Source: Rhodobacter sp. 24-YEA-8 (GTDB taxonomy: Bacteria > Pseudomonadota > Alphaproteobacteria > Rhodobacterales > Rhodobacteraceae). Taken from it: a stretch of 64,000 nucleotides of DNA. Made by a program: the position numbers and the translations under genes. Location: contig NZ_FNSK01000001.1 in assembly GCF_900105075.1 (NCBI RefSeq), positions 2,245,001 to 2,309,000 on the forward strand, read 5' to 3'. The first letter of the stretch is position 1. Each line of letters opens with the position of its first letter. The notes under the pieces were generated by a model, which saw only the letters and a program-made list of their open reading frames with translations, was not told the origin of the DNA and searched no databases. Of the stretch, positions 18,993 to 27,907 are shown piece by piece.

Positions 18993-20708
18993 GTGGTATG
19001 CCAGACGGATCACGCTATGGCGTGGATCGGCACGGTCGGCGTCGGCAAGACCACGGCGCTGTCTAACCTCACCAACCTGATGATTCCCGGAAAGAACGGC
19101 ATCCCGCAGCCGGTCTTTCCAGCGACCGGAGGCCGCACCACGACCAGCGAGGTCGTCATTCGGATCGCTCCTGCCTACGGTATCGCGGTCGAACCGAAGA
19201 ACGAGGATGAAATACGTCTGCTCGTGGCGGAGATGGTGCGCGCGACTGCCGAGAATAAGGGCGGTATCTCGACCGAGCTCGATCGCGCGGTCCGCAAAAT
19301 GGCAGACCTCAAGAAAAAGAAGAATCCGGAAGACATCCGCAACCAGATCGATCCGATCAGCGCGATGATCGCATTGGCCGGCGGCACTCAGGATGATGTC
19401 GTCGAAGAGATCATCAATCGCATGCGGCTCGACGAGCGCACCGAGACCCAGTTGATCCTGTCGGAGACCAACGAGGACGGCCTGAACTGGCTGTCCAAGA
19501 ACATTACCGCGATCAATTATGGGCAGGATTCTCGTTTCTCAGTTCCTCAGCGCGTCACCGTCTTCGTGCCCGAATCGGCAGTTCGACGCTCGCCGTATGA
19601 ACTCAGCATCATCGACACCAAGGGCATGCACGTAACGACCGAGCGTTCTGATCTTCAGGCGCTCATGAACGACCAGCGCACGCTCACTGTGCTGTGCTGC
19701 GGGTTCAATGATGCCCCCGGCGCCGATCCGATGAAGCTCATGAAGCAAATCTCGGAACTGGGTTCGGACGCAATCGAGCGCCGGCGAGTGGTCCTGCTGG
19801 TGCTACCGCAAGGCGATCAGGCGATGAAAATCATCGACGATTCCGGGGACCCGCCGGAATCGGTGGAGCATGGTTACGCTATCCGCGCGGCGCAGGTCGA
19901 GGATAGTCTGGTTGAGGCGGGCATCGGCCGGCTGCCGGTTCTGTTCTTCAATGCCATTGAGGATTCTGCGCCCAAGGTCTGGGACCAGCTCAACGATCAT
20001 GTCGGCATCATTAGGCAGTATCAGGTCGAGCGACTCGCGCGTTTCGTCGGCTTGTCCGAGGATTTGGTCACCAATGCAGACGCCGCGCGCATCCAGCAGG
20101 CGCGAGCGGCGATCGCGGCAGAGGCGCTGGCGATGGCGAAGGCCTATGGCCCTTTGCCGAGTAGCGCGCGTCCGGCGCACCAGACTTTGATCAACGAGAT
20201 CAAGTCGGGCCATGCGAGCTCGATCGCGGCATCGATCGCGCGACGCGGTGCCTGGGATAATTTCGAAATCTTCCACATGATCGGCACGGGAGTGCGAACC
20301 GATGCCAATCGGCGCAGCAACGATCACATGCTCAAGATCACTGGCCGCCTCGAGGCGCTGGAGGAAAAATTCTCCGCGCTTCCCGAGGTGAAGGGCCTGA
20401 TCGAGACGCTGCAGGAGGATATTGCCGACTGGCGGCAGGAGTTCCTCTCGCGCGCGCTCAGTGTCGGGCGCAACACGTTCAAGCCCTATCTCGACGGCTC
20501 GATCGAATTCTGGTCGGATCTGCGTGCCCGTTACGGCGGCGGTGGCGGTTATCGCGACGATATCGCCGATATGGTGGCGACCTGGTTCGAGGAAACCCCT
20601 GCCCTAGATGAGGCACGCAAGCGCGTCGATGTGCGCCTCGGCGATGCTTGGAACGAGTTGGTTATAGACCGGCTGATCGAGGCAACCGAACTTGGCGAGG
20701 AAGGCTGA
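18993..20708 (+). CDS. GTPase-like P-loop protein of unknown function, probably N-terminally truncated
   Basis: The 571-residue frame opens at GTG 18993 with the nucleotide-binding loop GTVGVGKT already at residues 13-20, unusually close to the start. A stop codon lies just upstream in frame, so the original N-terminus may be lost. A TTT cluster near residue 50 could be switch I, and IIDTKG at 206-211 fits a DxxG switch-II motif, which favours a dynamin- or GTPase-like protein. A helical region at 80-160 is Lys/Glu-rich and the C-terminal 200 residues are largely helical. It lies in a small integrase-bearing island, so a defence role is possible but unproven. Confidence 0.65.
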   Translation: MVCQTDHAMAWIGTVGVGKTTALSNLTNLMIPGKNGIPQPVFPATGGRTTTSEVVIRIAPAYGIAVEPKNEDEIRLLVAEMVRATAENKGGISTELDRAVRKMADLKKKKNPEDIRNQIDPISAMIALAGGTQDDVVEEIINRMRLDERTETQLILSETNEDGLNWLSKNITAINYGQDSRFSVPQRVTVFVPESAVRRSPYELSIIDTKGMHVTTERSDLQALMNDQRTLTVLCCGFNDAPGADPMKLMKQISELGSDAIERRRVVLLVLPQGDQAMKIIDDSGDPPESVEHGYAIRAAQVEDSLVEAGIGRLPVLFFNAIEDSAPKVWDQLNDHVGIIRQYQVERLARFVGLSEDLVTNADAARIQQARAAIAAEALAMAKAYGPLPSSARPAHQTLINEIKSGHASSIAASIARRGAWDNFEIFHMIGTGVRTDANRRSNDHMLKITGRLEALEEKFSALPEVKGLIETLQEDIADWRQEFLSRALSVGRNTFKPYLDGSIEFWSDLRARYGGGGGYRDDIADMVATWFEETPALDEARKRVDVRLGDAWNELVIDRLIEATELGEEG

Positions 20709-20709
20709 G

Positions 20710-20925
20710 ATGGACCGGTTCGCAATGGCTGAGGTGCTGGTTTCACGCGCGTGCAAAGATGCCGCCTTGGAGGCTCGTTGTCAGCGGCGCGCGAACGTTG
20801 CGAGTCCAAACGCCGACTTTACGACACCCGAATTTCTGCGTCACATGTCGAACGACCGTTATAGGGAACGCTGCCGCGCAGCACTTTCACTCGGCGAACG
20901 GCAACTCAGGGCCGACTTCACCTAG
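20710..20925 (+). CDS. Small unknown protein, possibly a truncated gene
   Basis: This 71-residue frame starts at ATG 20710, one base after the P-loop gene stop, behind GAGGAAGG, so it looks co-translated with it. The product is basic and Cys-containing, with no motif I recognise. Its end overlaps the 3' end of the convergent integrase remnant, and the last few codons may come from the rearrangement junction. Confidence 0.45.
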   Translation: MDRFAMAEVLVSRACKDAALEARCQRRANVASPNADFTTPEFLRHMSNDRYRERCRAALSLGERQLRADFT

Positions 20926-22012
20926 CTTGGGGTGGGTCCGCTGCGCGGGCCGAAGCAGTTGTGCTGCGTCGCGGCATGTTGATCGGAGCACATTGCTGCC
21001 GTTGCCCGGGCCGAACCTGCCGCAGGTCATGAATGCCTGTGATCTGACGGAACAGCCGTGCGGTGGCGAGGCGTGATTTCTCCATGTCATTGGCCACAGG
21101 TTCCGGCGTGCCATCGGCCAGCACCTTGTGTTTGCGCTCCTGCCGCCGCTGTTCATACCGCGCGAGATTCAACCGCTCGGTGGTCGCCATGATCGATGGA
21201 TCGAAGTCCGGCATCGGAGCAGCGCGGGGCGCTGTCGGCGGAATGACTTCGCCTATGGCATCCAGAGCGGGCGGCTCGCCAACCGCACCGACAAGAGCAG
21301 GCGCAGTCAGAGACGCGGGACACAGTGGAGCCTCCAAACCTGCCACGATCTGCGCGGCGAGGTCATCGGCTGTCCGGGTTTCAATTCCCCGCGCCGCATC
21401 CCCCTGCCGATGCGCGGCCGCGCACCCCTCGATCAGCAGGCGGCGCAACTCCAGCAGTTCGAGAGCGCTCAAGGTCTGGCTCTGGCCGGTCACCGCCTGG
21501 AAACCAGAACGGATCCGGTTCATGCGCGGCTCGGAAACCATATCCCGTGCCAGCATCGAAAGCGTGAGTTCCAGGACAGAGAGATCCGCGTCATCTGCCC
21601 CGGCGGCCCGCAACCGCGCAGTCACATCCTGTGAGAGTTCCGCGCGCGGCCCGAATTCCGCCATCAGCTTCCATGCCGTAGCCGTCGCCCAATCCGCGCG
21701 GGCATCCGAGGCGGCATCCCGTTGCGGGTCCATCTTCGTGACCAGTTGCACCCGACGGATGCGGGCCAGTTCCTCGGTGATGACATGCGACATCCAACGC
21801 CGCATGTCGTCGGACGAGATAAGATTACGGGTCAGGTCATCGAACATGCGATCACTCTCGGAGGTCAGTTTCCGAGAGATGATATAGGCTTCCGAACGAA
21901 CCTCGGTGCGCAAAGACAGCTGGATGCTGTCGAATTCGGTGGAAAACCCCGGTATCCGCCGCCGCCAGTAGTAAATCCGTCCGCGCTGGAACAGATGAAG
22001 TTGCTTTCCCAT
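20918..22012 (-). pseudogene. Tyrosine-recombinase integrase, catalytic domain lost
   Basis: The first residues (MGKQLHLFQRGRIYYWRRR) and the following helical region match the N-terminal arm and core-binding part of the long integrases common in Rhodobacteraceae. After ATARLFRQITGIHDL, at about residue 328, where the catalytic domain should begin, the frame runs into unrelated sequence and stops at 364 residues. None of the catalytic Arg, His or Tyr residues is present. It is therefore inactive and probably fused at a deletion junction near 21000. Confidence 0.75.
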
Positions 22013-22139
22013 TTCGCCCCCGGTCAGGAGCAGGTAAAGGTCACGCCCGGATCATGTGTGACACATCTGTGGATCACCTCGCGGCGATTCGGTGGGTCAA
22101 CATGCTGATACCAAAAACTAAAACCTCGCCACAGCCTCC

Positions 22140-22158
22140 AAATATCCCCGCCGGAGGC
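22140..22158 (+). repeat. Right copy of 19-bp direct repeat, possible attachment site
   Basis: Identical to 18629-18647, 128 bp upstream of the integrase remnant's start codon, where an attachment site would be expected. Confidence 0.5.
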
Positions 22159-22230
22159 ATCCTGAATCAGCCATTTGCGGCATGGTCTTGTGATCCGGGC
22201 CCGGGCAACCGACATTGGAGGGGCAACCCG

Positions 22231-22842
22231 GTGAGGACCATGCAGGATCAGAATAACAACCAGCCCTCGGCCGATGGCCTGGCGGCTGCGGCCACAGCGG
22301 CCACAAAGAAGGGCGGATTGCCGCCGGTTCATCTGTGGAACCCGCCCTTTTGCGGCGATCTCGACATGCGGATCGCGCGGGATGGCACATGGTTCTATCT
22401 GGGCACCCCCATCGGGCGCGAGGCTCTGGTGCGATTGTTCTCGTCGATACTGAAGCGCGAGGACGGCAGATATTACCTTGTCACGCCGGTCGAGAAGGTC
22501 GGGATCACTGTCGAAGATGCGCCGCTTTTCGCCGTTGATATCGAGGCGGAAGGCGCCGGGCGCGACCAGGTGCTGCGCTTTACCACGAAGACCGGGGACC
22601 TGGCCCTGGCCTCCTGCACCCATCCGCTGAAGGTCAGACGCGATTCCGTTTCCGGCGAACCCTCTCCCTATATCCTGATCCGGGGTGAGGGTGAGGCGGC
22701 GCTCTGGGCGCGGATTGACCGGAAAAGCTTTCTCCGGATGGTGGATTTCGGTTGCCATGAGACTTATGACGGGGATAGCTGGTTTGGCCTCTGGTCTTCG
22801 GGGGAGTTCTTTCCCGTCATCAGATCCTCAGAACTGGCCTGA
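22231..22842 (+). CDS. DUF1285 family protein
   Basis: This 203-residue soluble protein has the DUF1285 layout: PPVHLWNPPFCGDLDMRI, then GTWFYLGTPIGREALVRLFS, then a beta-rich C-terminus. Function is not established for the family. GTG 22231 is preferred because GGAGGGG lies 7 nt upstream; ATG 22240 is the alternative. Longer in-frame extension back to 22054 crosses the direct repeat and looks non-coding. It is followed 9 bp later by hyi. It sits divergently from moxR across the relic island. Confidence 0.8.
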   Translation: MRTMQDQNNNQPSADGLAAAATAATKKGGLPPVHLWNPPFCGDLDMRIARDGTWFYLGTPIGREALVRLFSSILKREDGRYYLVTPVEKVGITVEDAPLFAVDIEAEGAGRDQVLRFTTKTGDLALASCTHPLKVRRDSVSGEPSPYILIRGEGEAALWARIDRKSFLRMVDFGCHETYDGDSWFGLWSSGEFFPVIRSSELA

Positions 22843-22851
22843 TACCGCTAC

Positions 22852-23625
22852 ATGTCCCGATTTGCCGCCAATCTGACTTATCTCTTCACCGAGGTTCCCA
22901 TGCTGGACCGTCCCGACTGGGCGCGGCGCACCGGCTTTGACGGGGTCGAGGTGCTGTTCCCCTATGATCACCCGGTCGCTGAATGGGAGCGCGCGCTTGG
23001 CGACATCCCACTCGTGCTGATCAACACCCCCCCTGGCGACTGGGCCTCGGGAGATCGCGGCTTTGCCGCAAGGCCCGGCGATGAGCAGACCTTTCGCGAC
23101 GGGTTCCTCCATGCTGCCGATTACGCAACGCGGCTGAATGTGCCTGCGGTGCATGTTATGGCCGGTGTCGCGCGCGGGCCGCAGGCCGAGGCGGTGTTTA
23201 CCGCCAATCTCTCCTGGGCCGCCGAACAGGCGCCGGATCTGACGCTCGTGATGGAGCCCCTGAACCCCGACGACATGCCAGGCTACTTTCTCAATGATTT
23301 CGACCAGGCGGCGCGGATCATCGATGATATCGCCAATCCGAAAATCGGGCTGCAATTCGACATCTGGCATGCGGCAAAGCTGCATGGCGATGCGGCCAGC
23401 GTCTGGGCCGATCATCGCGACCGGATCCGCCATGTGCAGATCGCGGGCTTTCCCGCCCGCAATGAGCCGGGCGGCGGCGGCTTTTCGCTGCCTGATCTCT
23501 GCGATGCGGTGGCAGAGCTGGAAAATGTCTGGATCAGCGCGGAATACCGGCCGGCACGCGGCACGGCCCAGGGCTTGTTCTGGCTGAATGCGCTGAAGTC
23601 GCGTGGCGCGCTGATCGGCGGCTGA
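22852..23625 (+). CDS. hyi: Hydroxypyruvate isomerase-like TIM-barrel protein
   Basis: This 257-residue xylose-isomerase-like TIM-barrel protein has the Hyi pattern: FAANLTYLFTEVPMLDR at the start, VMEPLNPDDMPGYFL with the metal-binding Glu near residue 133, QFDIWHAA near 165, and HVQIAGFPARNEPGGG near 197. Hyi interconverts hydroxypyruvate and tartronate semialdehyde in glyoxylate metabolism. It is 9 bp downstream of the DUF1285 gene. No other glyoxylate genes are adjacent, so the physiological substrate is uncertain. Confidence 0.85.
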   Translation: MSRFAANLTYLFTEVPMLDRPDWARRTGFDGVEVLFPYDHPVAEWERALGDIPLVLINTPPGDWASGDRGFAARPGDEQTFRDGFLHAADYATRLNVPAVHVMAGVARGPQAEAVFTANLSWAAEQAPDLTLVMEPLNPDDMPGYFLNDFDQAARIIDDIANPKIGLQFDIWHAAKLHGDAASVWADHRDRIRHVQIAGFPARNEPGGGGFSLPDLCDAVAELENVWISAEYRPARGTAQGLFWLNALKSRGALIGG

Positions 23626-23667
23626 CCGGCGCCCACTTCCGCAGCCGCCCGGGGCGCGCAGATGCCG

Positions 23668-24129
23668 TTACTTGCGACGCAGGCGGATCACCACGTCGAC
23701 ACGGCTGATTTCGGTGCCGGCGGGCGGTTCGGGGATACGGGCAAGCTCGAGCTCTTCCTTCGGCGCATCGGTCAGGATTGCGCTGTCTTCCCAGTAGAAA
23801 TGCGGGTGATCGTCGATCCGCGTGTCGAAATAGCTGCGGGCGCCATCGACCACGATCTCATTCACGAGGCCGGCATCGCAAAACGCACGCAGGGTGTTGT
23901 AGACGGTCGCAAGACTGACTTTCTCCTGCGCGCAGCCAGCCATCTCGAAGAGGCTTTCGGCCGTGACATGGCGGTCCTCGCCATCGCCGACCAGCAGGCT
24001 GGCCAGGGCAAGGCGTTGCCGCGTCGGGCGCAGGCCCCCGCGTTGCAGCCAGTCAGAGGCCCTTTCCTGAGCCCTGATCTCTGCCTGAGCCCTTACATCG
24101 TGAGCTTCGCTCGCCTGTGCCATATCCAT
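23668..24129 (-). CDS. irr: Iron response regulator Irr (Fur family)
   Basis: Irr is the heme-responsive Fur-family regulator of iron genes in alphaproteobacteria. The 153-residue product has the winged-helix region LRPTRQRLALASLLV...KVSLATVYNTLRAF and a C-terminal dimerisation domain. The segment DDHPHFYWED occupies the place of the HHH-type heme/metal site, with the middle His replaced by Pro. ATG 24129 is chosen because AGGAG lies 5 nt upstream; the longer frame to 24231 is unlikely. It is divergent from fabA, an arrangement typical of Rhodobacteraceae. Confidence 0.9.
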   Translation of the reverse strand: MDMAQASEAHDVRAQAEIRAQERASDWLQRGGLRPTRQRLALASLLVGDGEDRHVTAESLFEMAGCAQEKVSLATVYNTLRAFCDAGLVNEIVVDGARSYFDTRIDDHPHFYWEDSAILTDAPKEELELARIPEPPAGTEISRVDVVIRLRRK

Positions 24130-24403
24130 CCTGCTCCTGCCCTTTTGCCGCAGCATCACGGCATCGCGTTCCGTCTCCGGGCCGTTCGCTCCTGTAAAAT
24201 GCAGGGAGGCAGCACCGGCCGGACGCGACACCGCCGGCTGTCATACGGGCGTTGCTGGAAGGATTATAAGGTGTTGCGGCCCGGGGATTCAATTGAAAAC
24301 CGCCAAAATGCCCTGCGGCCCCTCGCAAGCGCTGCACCCTTGCCCTATGTTTGTCGCCTCTGTTAGAGGAAAGTTGTGAAACTAAAGACAGAACGGGGAG
24401 ATT
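24130..24403. promoter_or_regulatory. Divergent irr/fabA promoter region
   Basis: 274 bp separate the irr and fabA start codons. The fabA-proximal 50 bp (about 24350-24400) are AT-richer and contain an AACTAAAGAC stretch before the GGGGAG ribosome binding site. I do not see a convincing Irr box, although autoregulation would be expected. Confidence 0.4.
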
Positions 24404-24913
24404 ATGGGGCGTTATCCGAACAAATTCGACCGGGATGACCTGCTCGCCTGCGCAAGGGGTGAGCTGTTTGGCCCCGGCAACGCCCAGCTGCCCGAGCCGC
24501 CGATGCTGATGATGGACCGCATCACCGAGATCTCGGAAGATGGTGGCGAACATGGCAAGGGCCATGTCGTTGCCGAATTCGACATCACGCCGGACCTGTG
24601 GTTCTTCGCCTGCCATTTCCCCGGCAATCCGATCATGCCGGGCTGTCTTGGCCTTGACGGGCTCTGGCAGCTGACTGGCTTTAACCTCGGCTGGCGGGGC
24701 TGGGAAGGCCGCGGCTATGCGCTTGGCGTGGGCGAGGTCAAACTCACCGGCATGGTGCGCCCCGAGCGTAAGATGCTGCGCTATTTCGTCGATTTCACCA
24801 AGGCCGTGCAGACCCGCCGCCTGACCATGGGTGTGGCAGACGGGCGCGTGGAAGCGGATGGCGAGACCATCTACCTCGTGAAAGATATGAAGGTGGCCCT
24901 CTCGGCCTCCTGA
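24404..24913 (+). CDS. fabA: 3-hydroxydecanoyl-ACP dehydratase/isomerase FabA
   Basis: FabA dehydrates 3-hydroxydecanoyl-ACP and isomerises the product to the cis-3 isomer, the branch point for unsaturated fatty acids. The 169-residue length matches the family. The catalytic His lies in [14 protein letters not shown] (about residue 70) and the Asp in CLGLDGLWQ (about residue 84). It is first in the fabA-fabB-fabI operon, with 24 bp to fabB, and is divergent from irr. Confidence 0.97.
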   Translation: MGRYPNKFDRDDLLACARGELFGPGNAQLPEPPMLMMDRITEISEDGGEHGKGHVVAEFDITPDLWFFACHFPGNPIMPGCLGLDGLWQLTGFNLGWRGWEGRGYALGVGEVKLTGMVRPERKMLRYFVDFTKAVQTRRLTMGVADGRVEADGETIYLVKDMKVALSAS

Positions 24914-24937
24914 CCTCAAGGCAAGGACTGTACCCCT

Positions 24938-26167
24938 ATGCGTCGCGTCGTCATCACCGGTCTCGGCATCGTCTCTCCCATCGGCAATGATGTGGCCGAG
25001 GTCGAAGCCAGCCTGCGCGCCGGGAAATCCGGCATCGTTTTCGCCTCTGACTATGCCGAGCGCGGCTTCCGCTCGCGCGTGCATGGCCAGCCGAACATCA
25101 CCTTTGAGGACCATATCGACAAGCGCGACCTGCGCTTCATGGGTGATGGTGCGGCCTATAATTTCATCGCCATGCAACAGGCGATCAAAGATTCGGGCCT
25201 TGAGGAAAGCGATATCTCGAATGAGCGCACCGGCATCATCGTCGGATCGGGCGGCCCTTCGACCAAATCGTTCTTCAAGGCGCATAACATCGTCGCGGAA
25301 ACGGGCTCGCCCAAGCGGATCGGCCCGTTCGGCGTGACCAAGGGCATGTCCTCGACGACCTCGGCCTGCCTTGCGACGCCCTTTAAAATCAAGGGTGTGA
25401 ACTATTCGATCACCTCGGCCTGCTCGACCTCGGCACATTGCATCGGCAATGGCGCCGAACTGATCCAGATGGGCAAGCAGGATATCGTCTTCGCCGGCGG
25501 CGGCGAGGAACTCGACTGGACGCTTTCCTGCCTCTTCGACGCGATGGGCGCGATGTCGTCGAAATACAATGACACGCCGGAACGCGCCTCGCGCACCTAT
25601 GACGCGAACCGCGATGGATTCGTGATCGCAGGCGGCGGCGGTCTTGTTGTGCTGGAAGAGCTGAACCATGCGCTGGCGCGTGGCGCAAAGATCTATGGCG
25701 AAGTCACCGGCTACGGCGCCACCTCGGACGGCTATGACATGGTCGCGCCCTCGGGTGAAGGCGGCGAGCGGTCGATGAAACTGGCGCTGTCCACCCTGCC
25801 CCAGGGCCGCCGGATCGACTATCTCAACAGCCACGGCACCTCGACCGGCGTGGGCGACATCACCGAGATCAAGGCGATCCGCCGGGTCTTTGGCGAGGGG
25901 AAAACCCCGCCGGTGGCCTCGACCAAATCTCTGACCGGCCACTCGCTCGGCGCGACCGGGGTGCATGAGGCAATCTATTCGCTGATCATGATGAACAAGG
26001 GGTTCATCGCGGCTTCGGCCAATGTCGAAACCCCCGACCCGGAACTGCTGCCGGGCGAGATCGTGACCAGCCTTCGCGAGAATGTCGAAATTGACGGTGT
26101 ATTGTCGAACAGTTTCGGGTTCGGCGGCACCAATGCCACTTTGGTTATGAGTAAATATCTCGGGTAA
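24938..26167 (+). CDS. fabB: 3-oxoacyl-ACP synthase I FabB
   Basis: FabB is the condensing enzyme that elongates the cis-3-decenoyl-ACP made by FabA. The 409-residue product has the catalytic Cys in [12 protein letters not shown] (about residue 161), the first His in [11 protein letters not shown] (about 297) and the second in [12 protein letters not shown] (about 332). [10 protein letters not shown] closes the C-terminus. It sits between fabA and fabI with short spacers (24 and 23 bp), a co-transcribed fatty-acid block. Confidence 0.97.
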   Translation: MRRVVITGLGIVSPIGNDVAEVEASLRAGKSGIVFASDYAERGFRSRVHGQPNITFEDHIDKRDLRFMGDGAAYNFIAMQQAIKDSGLEESDISNERTGIIVGSGGPSTKSFFKAHNIVAETGSPKRIGPFGVTKGMSSTTSACLATPFKIKGVNYSITSACSTSAHCIGNGAELIQMGKQDIVFAGGGEELDWTLSCLFDAMGAMSSKYNDTPERASRTYDANRDGFVIAGGGGLVVLEELNHALARGAKIYGEVTGYGATSDGYDMVAPSGEGGERSMKLALSTLPQGRRIDYLNSHGTSTGVGDITEIKAIRRVFGEGKTPPVASTKSLTGHSLGATGVHEAIYSLIMMNKGFIAASANVETPDPELLPGEIVTSLRENVEIDGVLSNSFGFGGTNATLVMSKYLG

Positions 26168-26190
26168 GAATAAAGCGGGGGAACCGGGCA

Positions 26191-26979
26191 ATGGCCGGAC
26201 TGATGCAGGGTAAACGCGGCCTCGTCATGGGGGTTGCGAATGACCGTTCCATTGCCTGGGGCATTGCCTCGGCGCTGGCGGCCGAAGGGGCAGAGCTGGC
26301 TTTCTCCTATCAGGGCGAGGCATTTGGCAAGCGGTTGCAGCCGCTTGCCGCTTCGGTCGGATCGGATATCCTTGTTGATGTCGATGTGACCAACGAGGCC
26401 TCGCTGGACACCTGTTTCGCGACGCTGAAAGACCGTTGGGGCAGCCTGGATTTCGTGGTCCATGCCATCGCCTATTCCGACAAGACTGAGCTGACCGGGC
26501 GCTTTACCAATACGAGCCGCGCGAATTTTCTCAATTCGATGAATATCTCGTGTTTCAGCTTTATCGACGTGGCCCGCCGCGCTGCCGAACTGATGCCGGA
26601 CGGTGGCAGTCTTGTCACCCTGACCTTCCAGGGTTCGACCAGAATCGCGCCGAATTACAATGTGATGGGGGTGGCCAAGGCCGCGCTCGAATCAGCGACG
26701 CGCTATCTGGCAAATGACCTCGGACCGCAGGGCGTGCGGGTGAATGCGATCTCACCCGGGCCGATGAAGACGCTGGCCGGCTCGGCGATCGGCGGCGCAC
26801 GGGCGACCTTCCGCCACACCGAAGAAAACGCGCCCTTGCGGGCGAATGCCACGCTGGAAACCATCGGCGGCACCGCGGTCTGGCTGTGCTCGGATTACGG
26901 CCGCGCCACGACGGGCGAGACGATCCATGTCGATGGCGGCTTCCATATCCTCGGTTTCCCGCAATCCGAAAACCTCTGA
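26191..26979 (+). CDS. fabI: Enoyl-ACP reductase FabI (NADH)
   Basis: FabI reduces trans-2-enoyl-ACP in the last step of each elongation cycle. The 262-residue short-chain-dehydrogenase-like protein has the FabI-type nucleotide loop GVANDRSIAWGIA near residue 13. The atypical catalytic pair Tyr...Lys lies in NYNVMGVAKAALES at about residue 156. It is the last gene of the fabA-fabB-fabI operon and is followed by an imperfect 14-bp hairpin. Confidence 0.96.
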   Translation: MAGLMQGKRGLVMGVANDRSIAWGIASALAAEGAELAFSYQGEAFGKRLQPLAASVGSDILVDVDVTNEASLDTCFATLKDRWGSLDFVVHAIAYSDKTELTGRFTNTSRANFLNSMNISCFSFIDVARRAAELMPDGGSLVTLTFQGSTRIAPNYNVMGVAKAALESATRYLANDLGPQGVRVNAISPGPMKTLAGSAIGGARATFRHTEENAPLRANATLETIGGTAVWLCSDYGRATTGETIHVDGGFHILGFPQSENL

Positions 26980-26985
26980 ACGGCA

Positions 26986-27019
26986 CCGGAATGCGGGGGT
27001 AACTGCCCCCTCGTTCCGG
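26986..27019 (+). terminator. Hairpin terminator after fabI
   Basis: Arms 26986-26999 and 27006-27019 pair over 14 bp with two or three imperfections and a 6-nt loop, directly after the fabI stop. It marks the end of the fatty-acid operon and the left edge of the accessory region. Confidence 0.6.
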
Positions 27020-27023
27020 CTCA

Positions 27024-27444
27024 TCAAAGCATGTCAGGCGGGCTGAGCCAGCCCGTCGCCCATCGGTGGCCCAGGTCATCGAGCGTTGCCGTGGCGCCGC
27101 CGCAACCAGGCTGGCCGATCATCCGACCCCGCCAGCAGATCCAGCGCCAATGCCGCCGCAGGGTCAAGCCCCGAGGGTCGATCAACAAAACACCCGGCCG
27201 CATCGCAAGCGCGCATGCCATCGCGAAGGCCAGCTGTCCGGCGGCATCAAGCCCGGCCTAAATCCTGATCTACCAGCGCAAGCGGGCCCATTTTCGCCAG
27301 CGCCAGCGAGATATCCTGCCTGGGGCGTGGCCCCGGCGTCGCACGCCTCCGCACTTTTACGCAGTATGCGGTCGCAGGTGGAGGCATGCCCAGCGTTCTG
27401 ATCCCAGAGATTGATCCGCACCGGAACCCCGCGGCGATCGTCAA
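27024..27444 (-). pseudogene. Decayed ABC-transporter ATPase C-terminal part
   Basis: On the minus strand, pieces in different frames read ISLALAKMGPLALVDQDL, then AGLDAAGQLAFAMACALAM, then RPGVLLID. A further frame change leads to ATATLDDLGHRW before the stop. The order and wording fit an ABC ATPase from the helical domain through Walker B to the H-loop region, with the signature motif and Asp-Glu pair damaged. No intact reading frame exists. Confidence 0.4.
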
Positions 27445-27907
27445 CGCCGAGAACTACGAGGAAGGCCGCGCGATGCGCGGCACCGGTTTCTTTGGCCGGG
27501 AGGCGCGGTCATCACCATTTTCAATGTCTCGAAGATCAGCTCAACCGCAGCCCCGGATCAAGCGCCTGCAGGAATATGTCGGCGAAAGCCATTCCCGACT
27601 ATCTCGGGATCGACGCGATCGAGACGGAACTTGGGGGGCAGCCCGACGATGTGGTCGATGCGGTCCGCCGCCGGATGACCGATCTACATGAGAGATGCCG
27701 CAGATGGTCTGACGGTCAGGCCACAGACATCCTCAGCCGGATCGCCGTGGTGTTCGACAGCAGGCCCGCCTGAATGCGGGTTCCGAACCGGAACCTGATG
27801 CGGAATGTGTGATTGAATTTCAGACAGAAATCCTCATATAGTGCAAAGAAATAAAGGAAATTATTGACTAGCCATGCCATCAGGAATGCGGCACATAAAG
27901 CGGAACT
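27445..27907 (+). other. Gene-poor interval before the Fic gene
   Basis: Open frames at 27386-27691 and 27411-27773 overlap in different phases. Short protein-like stretches (IPEIDPHRNPAAIVNAENYEEG; IPDYLGIDAIETELGGQPDDVV) appear in successive frames, so this may be a frameshifted small gene, but I cannot name a family. The last 100 bp (27800-27900) are AT-rich and probably hold the Fic promoter. Confidence 0.3.

Noticed and set aside
24053..26191. 712-codon open frame on the minus strand opposite fabA and fabB
   Set aside because: It is a high-GC shadow: fabA and fabB on the other strand have full catalytic motifs, and the antisense product is a His/Arg/Gly-rich sequence without any domain.
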